Shown piece by piece: positions 44,329 to 51,782 of a stretch of 56,332 nucleotides of DNA. A program made the position numbers and the translations under genes. The stretch is from Candidatus Wallbacteria bacterium (lineage in GTDB: Bacteria; Muiribacteriota; UBA6191; JACPRK01), in contig JACQZN010000051.1 of assembly GCA_016213845.1 (NCBI GenBank), positions 1-56,332 on the forward strand, given 5' to 3'. The notes under the pieces were generated by a model, which was not told the origin of the DNA, did not search any database, and saw only the letters and a list, made by a program, of their open reading frames with translations. The number at the start of each line of letters is the position of its first letter. Positions within the stretch are counted from its first letter, which is position 1.

Positions 44329-44436
44329 CCATCAATCAGGCCGCCGACTCGATCTTCTCCGGCGACATCGCCGACGGCGGCATCGGCGGCGGCACAGGCG
44401 CCAGTCTCATCAAGCGAGGCGCCGGAACGCTCACCC
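40870..44436. repeat. Eleven-unit passenger-associated repeat array
   Basis: Eleven units of 321 or ~339 bp (107 or ~113 residues) each read L-T/S-x-x-NTY-x-x-GTT-x-N-x-GTL-x-LAR ... GVVNV ... FD-x-SQAG-x-Q-x-IGDLSG ... NQAG-x-x-TFSGVL ... SLVKNG. They correspond to the autotransporter passenger-associated transport repeat family. Neighbouring units are also very similar as DNA, so the array can expand, contract or be homogenised by recombination. It may also have been mis-assembled. Confidence 0.9.
44251..44257 (+). other. Frameshift site in the autotransporter
   Basis: In repeat unit 11 the sequence ATCTCTC follows the codons for GVVEVK. Other units have six more codons here (GGATFD-like). 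A single 16-bp deletion would explain both the missing codons and the shift. Alternatively, removing one TC from the (TC)3 run at 44252-44257 restores GVVEVKISQVGDMSIGDLSG and joins passenger to barrel. Confidence 0.75.
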
Positions 44437-46220
44437 TGGCAGGGAATAGCACGTACACCGGCACGACCGACGTTCTCGAGGGCGAGCTGAACGTGACCGG
44501 GACGCTCCAGACGGACGACGTGCGGGTAGCCCCCGGCGCGACGGTCAACATGGTTGCCGGGAGCGTGACCAACTCCGAAACGTTCACGGCTGAAGGGAAC
44601 CTGACCCTGCCGGACGACGCCACGCTGCTCTACCGCACGCTGACCGGCGACGGGACGATCGACACCGCGGGCGGCAAGTTCACCAACCGGGACGGCGCGG
44701 TGACGATGGGAACGCTCACCTTCACCGGCGACTTCGTGAACAACGGGACGCTGGCGCCCGGCAATTCGCCGGGACTGACCACCATCGGCGGCAACTACAC
44801 CGAATCCGGCACGCTCGAGGCCGAGCTCGAGACGACGACCCCGACACCGACCTCCGGCCACGACCAGGTCCGCGTCGGCGGCACCGTGACGGTCAACCCG
44901 ACGGCCAACCTCGTGGTGCAGACGTTCAACAACGTCCAGCCCGCGCGCGGAAACATCTATCAGGTGATCGCGAGCGCGACGGGGACAGAGAAGCCGGTCT
45001 CCGGGGCCTTCGGGTCCGTGCGGTTCGACGCGGACGGCGCCGCGGGCGCGGGTGCGGCGGTGGTCAACGCAGCGACGGTCTTCGACCAGGCCACCGGCCA
45101 GCTCGTGGCCACGGGACTCAACGGCTCTACCAGCACCTTTGCCGACCTCGGCGCCACGCCGAACCAGAGGCGGGCGGCCACCGCGGTCTTCGATCACGCG
45201 ACCAGCTTCGTCGGCCAGAATCAGATCAACACGGCCGCCGCTCCGGGCTTCCTGGCCCGGCAACTGGTGATCGCCCACGGCAACTCGCCCCTCAATCTGG
45301 CTCGCTTCACGCCGCAGTTCTACGGGGCGATGGCGGACTACACCTTCACCAACGACCTCGGCGTTACCAACCTGCTCCACGACCGGGTCAGCGCGCTGTC
45401 GGTTCCGCGCTCCGACGTCGACTCCGACACCTGGTCCTTCTTCTCGGGCTGGATGCGGCGACGGGCCGACGCCGCCGACCTGGCCGACATCAACAGCGTG
45501 GACTTCTACTTCGGCGCCGACCGGGCCGTCTCCGACGACTTGACCATCGGCCTGCTCGTCACCGACAACAACGGCGACGTCCGCTCGACTTTCGGCCGGG
45601 CTGACATCCGCGGCACGGGCGTCGACGCTTACATGCGCAAGCGGCTCGGCTCCCGGTTGGATCTCGCCGCCCGCATCGGCTTCGGCGGTTACGACTACAA
45701 CACGAACCGGTCGACCACCGACGTCACGGCCGCGCTGGGCAAGACGGAGAGCGACTCTTTCAACGCCAGCATCGGCGTCGCCTATCGCCAGGAGATCGGC
45801 AAGCTGAAGCTGGCCCCGCGAGCCGACCTGACCTACTCCGACGCGACAGTCCGCGGCTTTAGCGAATCCGGCGCCAACGACCGGCTCACCCTGGGCCAAT
45901 ACGACGCGGATCGGCTGGTCGCCCAGGTCGGCGCATCCCTCGGGTGGCCCGCCGACGCAGGCAGCGGGAAGCTCTCCTTCGAGCTGACCGGTGGTCTCGC
46001 CCAGAGCCTCGTCAACGACAAGACCAACCAGCAGGCGACCGTGGTGACTGCCCCGGGCGCGAGCTTCACTCAGGTCTTCGCCGACGAGGACGAGACCGCC
46101 GGGTTCCTCGGAGCCAACGTGGGCTACAAGCTCTCCGATGACGCCACGATCTTCGCCGGCTACGAGGAGCGCTCCAACTCCGACGGCAACGCAAGCGCCG
46201 GTCTGCGGCTGACCTTCTGA
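44271..46220 (+). CDS. Autotransporter last repeat plus C-terminal beta-barrel
   Basis: 649 residues when read from the first ATG in frame, but this ATG lies inside a repeat and has no ribosome site or signal peptide. It is best seen as the 3' part of the gene at 38728. It holds the end of repeat unit 11, a divergent repeat (TLAGNSTYTGTTDVLEGELN), a linker (TFTGDFVNNGTLAPGNSPG, a common pre-barrel motif) and the autotransporter barrel (~385-649; WSFFSGWMRRRAD, YMRKRLGSRLDLAARIGFGG, FLGANVGYKLSDDATIFAGY). It ends SAGLRLTF, with the terminal Phe recognised by the BAM complex. The barrel itself looks intact. Confidence 0.85.
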   Translation: MSIGDLSGAGRLSLGSNTLTINQAADSIFSGDIADGGIGGGTGASLIKRGAGTLTLAGNSTYTGTTDVLEGELNVTGTLQTDDVRVAPGATVNMVAGSVTNSETFTAEGNLTLPDDATLLYRTLTGDGTIDTAGGKFTNRDGAVTMGTLTFTGDFVNNGTLAPGNSPGLTTIGGNYTESGTLEAELETTTPTPTSGHDQVRVGGTVTVNPTANLVVQTFNNVQPARGNIYQVIASATGTEKPVSGAFGSVRFDADGAAGAGAAVVNAATVFDQATGQLVATGLNGSTSTFADLGATPNQRRAATAVFDHATSFVGQNQINTAAAPGFLARQLVIAHGNSPLNLARFTPQFYGAMADYTFTNDLGVTNLLHDRVSALSVPRSDVDSDTWSFFSGWMRRRADAADLADINSVDFYFGADRAVSDDLTIGLLVTDNNGDVRSTFGRADIRGTGVDAYMRKRLGSRLDLAARIGFGGYDYNTNRSTTDVTAALGKTESDSFNASIGVAYRQEIGKLKLAPRADLTYSDATVRGFSESGANDRLTLGQYDADRLVAQVGASLGWPADAGSGKLSFELTGGLAQSLVNDKTNQQATVVTAPGASFTQVFADEDETAGFLGANVGYKLSDDATIFAGYEERSNSDGNASAGLRLTF

Positions 46221-47717
46221 TCAGCGGCGCGGGCCGGGGTGCTTCCCGGCGCGGTCGACCAGCAGGACGAACCCGGCCAGGGCCAGCCACGCGACCACGA
46301 TGGTGGTGAGCGGCAGTCCGTGCTCCCAGCGCTCCGCGGCTCGCGCCGCCAGCTGCAACGCCGCCAGAGCTGCCGCCAGCTTCACCACGGTCACGCCCGA
46401 AACTCGCTCCGACCGCCGCACCAGCCAGAGCACGGATGCCGCAAGCGCTTCCGAGGCGGCCGCGGCGAGCGGCTTTGCGGCTCCCTGCGTCCGCGCGGCC
46501 TCGTGTCTGCTCGACCTCCCGGCGCGACGAGGCGCTTGCGATGGCACCCGGGGCACGCGTGAGCACGCGGCCTCGTGGGCCAGCGCCGACTCCTCGGAGG
46601 CCGTCCGCTGGCCGCAGTGCGGGCAGGCCACGGGAGCCAGCGCAAGCTTCAGCGTCATCGTGCGCCCCGGAACGAGCTCGAACTCTTCCAGGTGTTCGTG
46701 GAACCCAGGCGCGCTGGCGACGGCCGTGTGGCGTCCTTCGGCCACCCCCGGAAGCTGGGTGGGGGCCGGCCCGAGCGGAGTGCCGTCCAGCGCCACGCTC
46801 GCGCCGGCGGGGATGGTCTCGATCGCCAGTCCCATGCGCTCCAGGTCGACGGTGACCTCGGCGAGCTGGCGGGCGACCTCCCGGGCCGACGAGGGGCGGC
46901 CCGCCGGGTCGGGCCGCAAAAGCTCGGACAGGAGCTTCTCCAGCCGCCGGCCACTGCCCGGCCTCGCTTCGGAGAGCGACTCCCGTCCCGCGGGAAGCCG
47001 GCCGGTGAGCATCTCGAAAAGCATCCGCCCCAGCGCGTAAAGGTCGGCGGGCGGCTGGCTCTTCTGGGCGTCCCTGAGCTGCTCGGGGGCGGCATAGGCC
47101 GCGGTGAAGCCGCTCACGATCGGGCCTACGCCCGTCGCGTACGCCTCGGCGAGGCCCGCCAGTCCGAAGTCGGCGATCTTGGCGCGTCCGGCTTCGTCGA
47201 GCAGGACGTTTTCGGGCTTGAGGTCTCCGTGGATGACCCCCTGGTCGTGAACGTAGGCCAGCGCCTCGGCGAGCTGCCTCGCAAGACTCACCGCCTCTTT
47301 TGACGGCAAGGGCCCGGCGCGCAGCCGATCGCGCAGGGAGGCGCCGCGCACCAGCTCCAGTGCAAGCCAGGGCTGGCCTTCGTGGAGCCCCGCGTCGATG
47401 AGCCGGACCACGCCCGGGTGCACCAGCCGCTCCAGGATGCGGACCTCGTCGGCGAACCGGGCCACGAAGGCCGGCTGGCCGGCGCGCGCGTCTGCGACGC
47501 ACTTCAGCGCCGCGACCTGGCCCGTCGGCCGGTGACGGCCCTCGAAGACCTCGCCCATCGAGCCTGTCCCCAGCTTCCGCAAGAGGTCCCAGTCTTCCGG
47601 GAACCACTGCACGGGAGCGACCCACCACCCGCATCCGTCGCAGCCGTAGCCAAGGCGCTCAGTCGAGCGCTCGGGGTCGACCGGGGCTCGGCATCTGGGG
47701 CAGGGGAAGGAGGTCAT
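46221..47717 (-). CDS. Membrane Ser/Thr kinase with zinc ribbon and PEGA domain
   Basis: 498 residues from ATG 47717. The N-terminal ribbon has Cys6/9 and Cys26/29. The kinase domain (~43-290) has P-loop LGTGSMGEVFEG, Lys72 in AALK, the catalytic loop VIHGDLKPEN (163 HGD, so Arg of HRD is Gly), DFG at 183-185 and AYAAPEQL. A PEGA domain (~298-360; GASVALDGTPLGPAPTQLPG), a second C2HC zinc motif (Cys365/368, His381, Cys385) and two C-terminal hydrophobic segments follow. A non-RD kinase usually does not need activation-loop phosphorylation. It converges on the autotransporter (shared TGATCA) and diverges from a small PEGA secreted protein, which may be related in function. Confidence 0.9.
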   Translation of the reverse strand: MTSFPCPRCRAPVDPERSTERLGYGCDGCGWWVAPVQWFPEDWDLLRKLGTGSMGEVFEGRHRPTGQVAALKCVADARAGQPAFVARFADEVRILERLVHPGVVRLIDAGLHEGQPWLALELVRGASLRDRLRAGPLPSKEAVSLARQLAEALAYVHDQGVIHGDLKPENVLLDEAGRAKIADFGLAGLAEAYATGVGPIVSGFTAAYAAPEQLRDAQKSQPPADLYALGRMLFEMLTGRLPAGRESLSEARPGSGRRLEKLLSELLRPDPAGRPSSAREVARQLAEVTVDLERMGLAIETIPAGASVALDGTPLGPAPTQLPGVAEGRHTAVASAPGFHEHLEEFELVPGRTMTLKLALAPVACPHCGQRTASEESALAHEAACSRVPRVPSQAPRRAGRSSRHEAARTQGAAKPLAAAASEALAASVLWLVRRSERVSGVTVVKLAAALAALQLAARAAERWEHGLPLTTIVVAWLALAGFVLLVDRAGKHPGPRR

Positions 47718-47758
47718 CTCGGCAGCGCGGGGACGGGGCGGGGTTTCGAGTATAGCCC
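47682..47758. repeat. Kinase 5'-end/promoter segment, copy 1
   Basis: About 77 bp covering the start of the kinase gene on the minus strand (MTSFPCPRCRAP) and its upstream region, including a TATACT box (minus strand, ~47755-47750). An imperfect copy in the same orientation lies at 51652-51728. Confidence 0.65.
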
Positions 47759-47950
47759 CTTGTGGCGTGCGCGTATGGCGTCCGCCCGGGACAGGCTCGA
47801 TTCTCGTCCGGGAGACCGGCAGCTGCACGGATCAGTGCGTCCGGTGGGGCACGACGGGTGTGGGGGAGGAGTTATTGGTGACCTGCGTAACCGTGCGGCC
47901 CTACCGGCTACGGAAGTAGTGTCGATTTTGGGCACGAAGGAGGTGCGAAA

Positions 47951-48475
47951 GTGAGATACCTCTACGTTTTGGGGGCGGTCATACTCCTGATGCCGAGCGT
48001 CGCGAAAGCGGCCGGAATCCTCGATGTCCAGAGCAATGTCCGCGGCAACATCTACCTGGACGGTGAGTCGATCGGCTCCACGCCGCTGCTCGTTCGCGAC
48101 ATTCCGGGCGGCAACCACGAGCTGGTGATCGTCGACCCGGCCAGTGGCAAGCGGCAGATCTTCGTCTTCTACGTCTCCAAGCGCGTCACGGTTCAGAAGG
48201 AGGTGCGTGCCGTGTTCCGGCCAGGCGATCCGGCTGAGCTGATTGTCGAAGCCGGTCTCAACCCGGTTTCGGGCGAAACGGGATACCGGTACACGACAAA
48301 GGATCACCGACATCGCGCGTCGGGGCCGCCCCACAGGCACACCCACAACCGCGACAAGGTTCGCATCCGCAATACCGCTCTCGGTCTCGGTACGCTCGGG
48401 CTGCTGACCGGCAAGGACGCGCTGACCGGGATCGGATTCGGCGGGGCGCTCGTCAACGAGCTCGTCAACAAGTAA
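47951..48475 (+). CDS. Small exported PEGA-domain protein
   Basis: 174 residues from GTG 47951, chosen for a perfect AGGAGGTG five bases upstream. A signal peptide (YLYVLGAVILLMPSVAKA) is followed by a PEGA domain (residues ~22-95; RGNIYLDGESIGSTPLLVRD, GGNHELVIVD). A His-rich stretch (HRHRASGPPHRHTHNRD, possible metal binding) and a Gly/Leu-rich C-terminus come last. PEGA domains are extracytoplasmic binding modules. It diverges from a kinase that has its own PEGA domain, but no direct link is shown. Confidence 0.85.
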   Translation: MRYLYVLGAVILLMPSVAKAAGILDVQSNVRGNIYLDGESIGSTPLLVRDIPGGNHELVIVDPASGKRQIFVFYVSKRVTVQKEVRAVFRPGDPAELIVEAGLNPVSGETGYRYTTKDHRHRASGPPHRHTHNRDKVRIRNTALGLGTLGLLTGKDALTGIGFGGALVNELVNK

Positions 48476-48562
48476 GTGCCCGCGCCCGGTCTCTTGCGGC
48501 GCTCGTGTCGAGGACCGCACCGGGCGTGTTTCCGCCTCCCCTCGGGAGGGAAAGGACTCACC

Positions 48563-48829
48563 ATGACCACCACCATTCGAATCTTGCCCATCGTCGTGTT
48601 GGCCTTGGCCGCGGCCGCTCCGGCGTTCGGTCAGTTGCTCGGTCTCGGCGCGGGGGCCTGGACGCCCGCTCCAGGGCCTGGGTGCGCAAAGCACCTGCCG
48701 AGGTTCGCCCCCGAGTCAGCTAGGAGCGCGCCAGTTTTCTCAGCTCCAAGAGCTCCAAGATGTGGTTTCGATCCTTGGGTCTATCCGCGGCCTGTTTGCA
48801 GAGGATCAATGAATCGATGCTGGCAATGA
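48563..48829 (+). CDS. Short exported ORF, probably truncated
   Basis: The ATG at 48563 has AAAGGA upstream and opens a good signal peptide (IRILPIVVLALAAAAPAFGQ). The mature part (LLGLGAGAWTPAPGPG, then low-complexity residues) runs into the 3' end of the oppositely oriented nucleotidyltransferase (48720-49208) and stops at 48829. About 110 bp of antisense overlap and the loss of coding character after ~residue 45 suggest the 5' remnant of a longer secreted protein cut off by insertion of the neighbouring pair. No function is visible. Confidence 0.4.
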   Translation: MTTTIRILPIVVLALAAAAPAFGQLLGLGAGAWTPAPGPGCAKHLPRFAPESARSAPVFSAPRAPRCGFDPWVYPRPVCRGSMNRCWQ

Positions 48830-49208
48830 GCACAATCGTACCGTAGAGATCGGCCTCGATCGCATCGTGAAGAAAGTCCTGGTAGGCACCCACGCCGGCG
48901 ACCTCGCCAAGCAAGTCGAGATCTCCCGCGTCGGTGGAGAGCGTAAAGTTCAGGCCCGCTCCAAGCGTGCGCGCGTCGAGGCAAAACGGAAGTCCCTCCG
49001 GGGCGCCTCGCAATCGGGGATGGAGAGTCGCCAGCGCCAGGCAAACTCTCTCCAGGTTCTCGGGCTTCCGGTCGTAGCAGACGTCCACGTCCATCGTGAC
49101 GTGGGCTGAGCCTTGGGCCACCATCGCCAGCCCGCCGATGAGAACGTACTCGACACTCTCAGCCGCCAGAGCCCGCAGAATCCTTCCGAAGTCGCGCACG
49201 CTCGACAC
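48720..49208 (-). CDS. Nucleotidyltransferase-fold protein (AbiEii/MNT-like)
   Basis: 162 residues from GTG 49208. The nucleotidyltransferase signature is VLIGGLAMVAQGSAH (Gly25-Gly26) with paired acids Asp40 and Asp42 in TMDVDVCYD. The C-terminal DSLILCKQAADRPKDRNHIL is typical of small NTases in toxin-antitoxin-like pairs. It overlaps the 81-residue gene upstream by 50 bp. Known relatives (AbiEii, MNT) transfer nucleotides to proteins or tRNA. The substrate here is unknown. The pair probably forms a mobile defence or TA-type cassette. Confidence 0.8.
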   Translation of the reverse strand: MSSVRDFGRILRALAAESVEYVLIGGLAMVAQGSAHVTMDVDVCYDRKPENLERVCLALATLHPRLRGAPEGLPFCLDARTLGAGLNFTLSTDAGDLDLLGEVAGVGAYQDFLHDAIEADLYGTIVLIASIDSLILCKQAADRPKDRNHILELLELRKLARS

Positions 49209-49404
49209 CTCGTCGCAGCTCGTCGACGAACTCGGCTGCCGCTCGATTCTGCTCCAGCCGCTCGGTCGGCGTCAACCTCAGATTCGAGATCAGCAGTGTC
49301 AGATCGACCCCGGAAGACGACTGCCCGGGCCAGGCTGGCGGGCCCGAGTTCGGTGCGTTCACCGGCACTTCCCGATTGGCCGGTTTTCGATCATCGTTCG
49401 ACAT
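49159..49404 (-). CDS. Small helical partner of the nucleotidyltransferase
   Basis: 81 residues from ATG 49404 with GGGAG five bases upstream. After a disordered start, the conserved-looking segment LTLLISNLRLTPTERLEQNR with AAAEFVDELRRG is helical and charged. Its 3' end overlaps the nucleotidyltransferase start by 50 bp, which implies coupled translation. This size and position suit a small regulator or partner of a TA-like pair. I infer this from context only. Confidence 0.65.
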   Translation of the reverse strand: MSNDDRKPANREVPVNAPNSGPPAWPGQSSSGVDLTLLISNLRLTPTERLEQNRAAAEFVDELRRGVERARLRKDSAGSGG

Positions 49405-49656
49405 TGGGACTCCCGACAAGAGGATCTTACCACCACCGTCAGGCAGCACCCCACCCGGCGCAAGTTGCGCCTCCCTGCGCAGTCCACGGTGACAGGCTGT
49501 CTTCACCCCTGGAGTCACGTCTATAGGAGGAGGCCTTGACGGGGACCCGAGAACGGACGCCTTCGGAGCTTGGCAAGCCTGCGTAGACTGGCGCTCGCGA
49601 GGGGTAGACAATTGTCGGGACCGCGAACGCACCGGAACGATAGAGGCGGATCGCGC

Positions 49657-50010
49657 GTGAAGATCAGCGAACTGTTGTCCGAGCGGAACGTACCGGTTGT
49701 CGCCGTCGATTCTGACGGGTGGATCACGCACGTGAACGACGCCTTCTCCGAGGTTTTCGGGTGGACGCGGGAGGAAGTGCTGGGCCGGCACGTGACGTGC
49801 CTGATCCCGCCGCATCTGCGGGACGCGCACCATCTGGGATTCTCACGGTTCCTGCTCACCGAGCGACCGACTCTCCTCGACCGGCCGATCACGTTGCGGG
49901 CGGTCGCCAAGGACGGCCGCGAGTTCGACGCCGAGCACCGCATCCAGGCTGAGAAATCCGAGGGCCGGTGGACATTCGCGGCGACGATCCGGCCGCTTCC
50001 CGGGAGGTGA
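49657..50010 (+). CDS. Single PAS-domain sensor protein
   Basis: 117 residues from GTG 49657 (GAGGCGG upstream). It is almost entirely one PAS domain: VPVVAVDSDGWITHVNDAFS, VFGWTREEVLGRHVTCLIPP, then ITLRAVAKDGREFDAEHRI. There is no output domain. It lies six bases upstream of a histidine kinase, itself followed by a response regulator, so the three probably form one signalling operon in which this protein is a stand-alone sensor. No heme- or flavin-binding residue can be assigned with confidence. Confidence 0.85.
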   Translation: MKISELLSERNVPVVAVDSDGWITHVNDAFSEVFGWTREEVLGRHVTCLIPPHLRDAHHLGFSRFLLTERPTLLDRPITLRAVAKDGREFDAEHRIQAEKSEGRWTFAATIRPLPGR

Positions 50011-50016
50011 TAGGCG

Positions 50017-51159
50017 ATGTCGTCGCCCGACGGACAGCACCTGCTCGAGCTGGTGCGTGAGCTTCGGGCAACCCTGGGCCGGCTGGAAGTGGCCCTTTCC
50101 CTCGTTTCCGACAGCATCGTCTGGACCGACGCCCAAGGGCGCATCCAGTGGTGTAACGGCTCCTTCGACCTGTTGGCGGGCCGGCGGCACATCGAGTTGC
50201 TGGGGGCCCGCCTGCCCGACGTGGTCAGGCTCGAACGGCCGGACTCGGCGGACCCGGCGGACTGGCCCCTGATCGATTCGCCGCTGGGCTCTCGGTTGAA
50301 CCTCTCCGGTCGTTACGGCATTCGGAAGAACGAGAGCCAGATGGTGGTGGAGGTGGCTGCCACGCGGGAAGAGATTCTGCCCGGGGAGGCCAGCCTCGTC
50401 TACGTCGTGCACGACGTCACCCGCCAGACGCAGGCAGAAGGCGAGTTGCGGCGCGCCAAGGAATCGGCCGAAGCGGCCAGCAGCGAGCTCGAGGCGTTCA
50501 GCTACTCGGCCTCGCACGACCTACGAGCCCCACTGCGAAGCATCGACGGCTTCACGCGCCTGCTGCAAGAGGATTGCTCGGACAAGCTCGACCTGGAGGG
50601 GCTCGACTACCTGCGACGGGTGCGCGCGTCTGCCCAGCGGATGGCGCAGATCATCGACGACTTGTTGCAGCTGTCGCGCGTGGCTCGCGGCGAGTTGCAA
50701 CGGGCCACCGTCGATCTGTCGGAGCTGGCTTGCTCGGCGGCCGCCGAGTTGCAGGCCACGGCCGCGAATCGTCGGGTCGATTTCCGCATCGAGGCGGGCC
50801 TCACCGCGGAGGGGGACGAGCGGCTGCTGAGACTCGTGGTCGAGAACCTCCTGCGTAACGCCTGGAAGTTCACCGACAAGCTCGACAGTGCGACGATCGA
50901 GTTCGGTGCGACGGACCTGGCCGGGACCCGGGCGTTCTTCGTCCGGGACAACGGAGCCGGGTTCGACATGGCCTACTACGACAAGCTGTTCGTCCCGTTC
51001 CAGCGCTTGCATGCGCCAGGCGACTTTCCCGGCACCGGCGTCGGACTGGCCACCGTGCAACGCATCGTGCGACGTCACGGCGGCCGCGTGTGGGCCCAGG
51101 GCGCGGTAGGCCGCGGAGCGACCTTCACCTTCACACTCGAGGCCGACAAGGAGACCTAG
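50017..51159 (+). CDS. Cytoplasmic PAS histidine kinase
   Basis: 380 residues. No membrane segment. A PAS domain (~22-138; SDSIVWTDAQGRIQWCNGSF) is followed by a HisKA domain with the H-box SASHDLRAPLRSIDGF (His167) and an HATPase domain. The latter has an N-box (VVENLLRNAWKF, Asn281), G1 DNGAGFDMAY and GTGVGLATVQRIV. The SASHDLRAPLR form and the short architecture are those of phytochrome-type kinases that pair with single-domain receivers. The receiver gene begins five bases downstream. Confidence 0.92.
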   Translation: MSSPDGQHLLELVRELRATLGRLEVALSLVSDSIVWTDAQGRIQWCNGSFDLLAGRRHIELLGARLPDVVRLERPDSADPADWPLIDSPLGSRLNLSGRYGIRKNESQMVVEVAATREEILPGEASLVYVVHDVTRQTQAEGELRRAKESAEAASSELEAFSYSASHDLRAPLRSIDGFTRLLQEDCSDKLDLEGLDYLRRVRASAQRMAQIIDDLLQLSRVARGELQRATVDLSELACSAAAELQATAANRRVDFRIEAGLTAEGDERLLRLVVENLLRNAWKFTDKLDSATIEFGATDLAGTRAFFVRDNGAGFDMAYYDKLFVPFQRLHAPGDFPGTGVGLATVQRIVRRHGGRVWAQGAVGRGATFTFTLEADKET

Positions 51160-51164
51160 AGATC

Positions 51165-51611
51165 ATGAACGTCACGCCGAAGGTCATTCTCCTGGTCGAG
51201 GACAATCCGGACGACGTGGTCCTGACCCAGCGCGCGTTCAAGAAGAGCAACGTGGCCAACGAGCTGGTGGTGGTGCGGGACGGCGTCGAGGCGCTCGAAT
51301 ACCTGCTCGCCCCGGGAAAGACCCGGGAGTCCTTGCCGGAGGTCGTGTTGCTCGATCTGAACCTCCCGCGGATCGGCGGTCTCGAAGTGCTGAAGCGACT
51401 TCGGGCAGACGAGCGGACGCAGTGCCTGCCGATCGTGGTCCTCACCTCCTCCCGGGAGGAGGAGGACTTGCTGCAGAGCTACGTCCTCGGCGCCAACAGC
51501 TACGTCCGGAAGCCCGTCGATTTCGCCCAGTTCGTCGACGCCGTCCAGAGCCTGAGCCTCTACTGGCTCGTCATCAACGAGCCTCCTCCTCGCCGCCACC
51601 CGGCGGGGTGA
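51165..51611 (+). CDS. Single-domain response regulator (Rcp1-like)
   Basis: 148 residues from ATG 51165. A CheY-like receiver with the acidic pocket Glu12-Asp13, phospho-acceptor Asp64 (VVLLDLNLPRIGG), Thr94 (VLTSS) and Lys116 (YVRKPVDF). The LLVEDNPDDVVLTQRAF start and long beta4-alpha4 region match Rcp1-type regulators, which have no DNA-binding domain and act as phosphate relays. It is probably the partner of the kinase just upstream. Confidence 0.92.
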   Translation: MNVTPKVILLVEDNPDDVVLTQRAFKKSNVANELVVVRDGVEALEYLLAPGKTRESLPEVVLLDLNLPRIGGLEVLKRLRADERTQCLPIVVLTSSREEEDLLQSYVLGANSYVRKPVDFAQFVDAVQSLSLYWLVINEPPPRRHPAG

Positions 51612-51651
51612 GGGCGGCGGCCTGCAGACGGACACGGACTGAGGTGGTGAA

Positions 51652-51728
51652 GCGGGGCTCGGCAGCAGGGGCAGCGAAAGGGGGTCATCTCGGCAGCGCG
51701 GGTTGGAGGACGGGGCTTCGAGGATAGC
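51652..51728. repeat. Vestigial kinase 5' end, copy 2
   Basis: Imperfect copy of 47682-47758. On the minus strand it still reads MTPFRCPCCRAP, like the zinc-ribbon start of the kinase at 47717, then loses the frame. The equivalent of the TATACT box reads TATCCT. It lies in the gap before the plus-strand kinase at 51783 and looks like the remnant of a lost divergent kinase gene. Confidence 0.6.
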
Positions 51729-51782
51729 CGGGCGCAGCGTGCTAGACTGCGCTCCGGGCCCAGGGGGCGGCCCGACCCAGCG

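Noticed and set aside
40870..44436. CRISPR-like array
   Set aside because: The repeats are ~321 bp, in frame and coding, with no short repeat-spacer structure.
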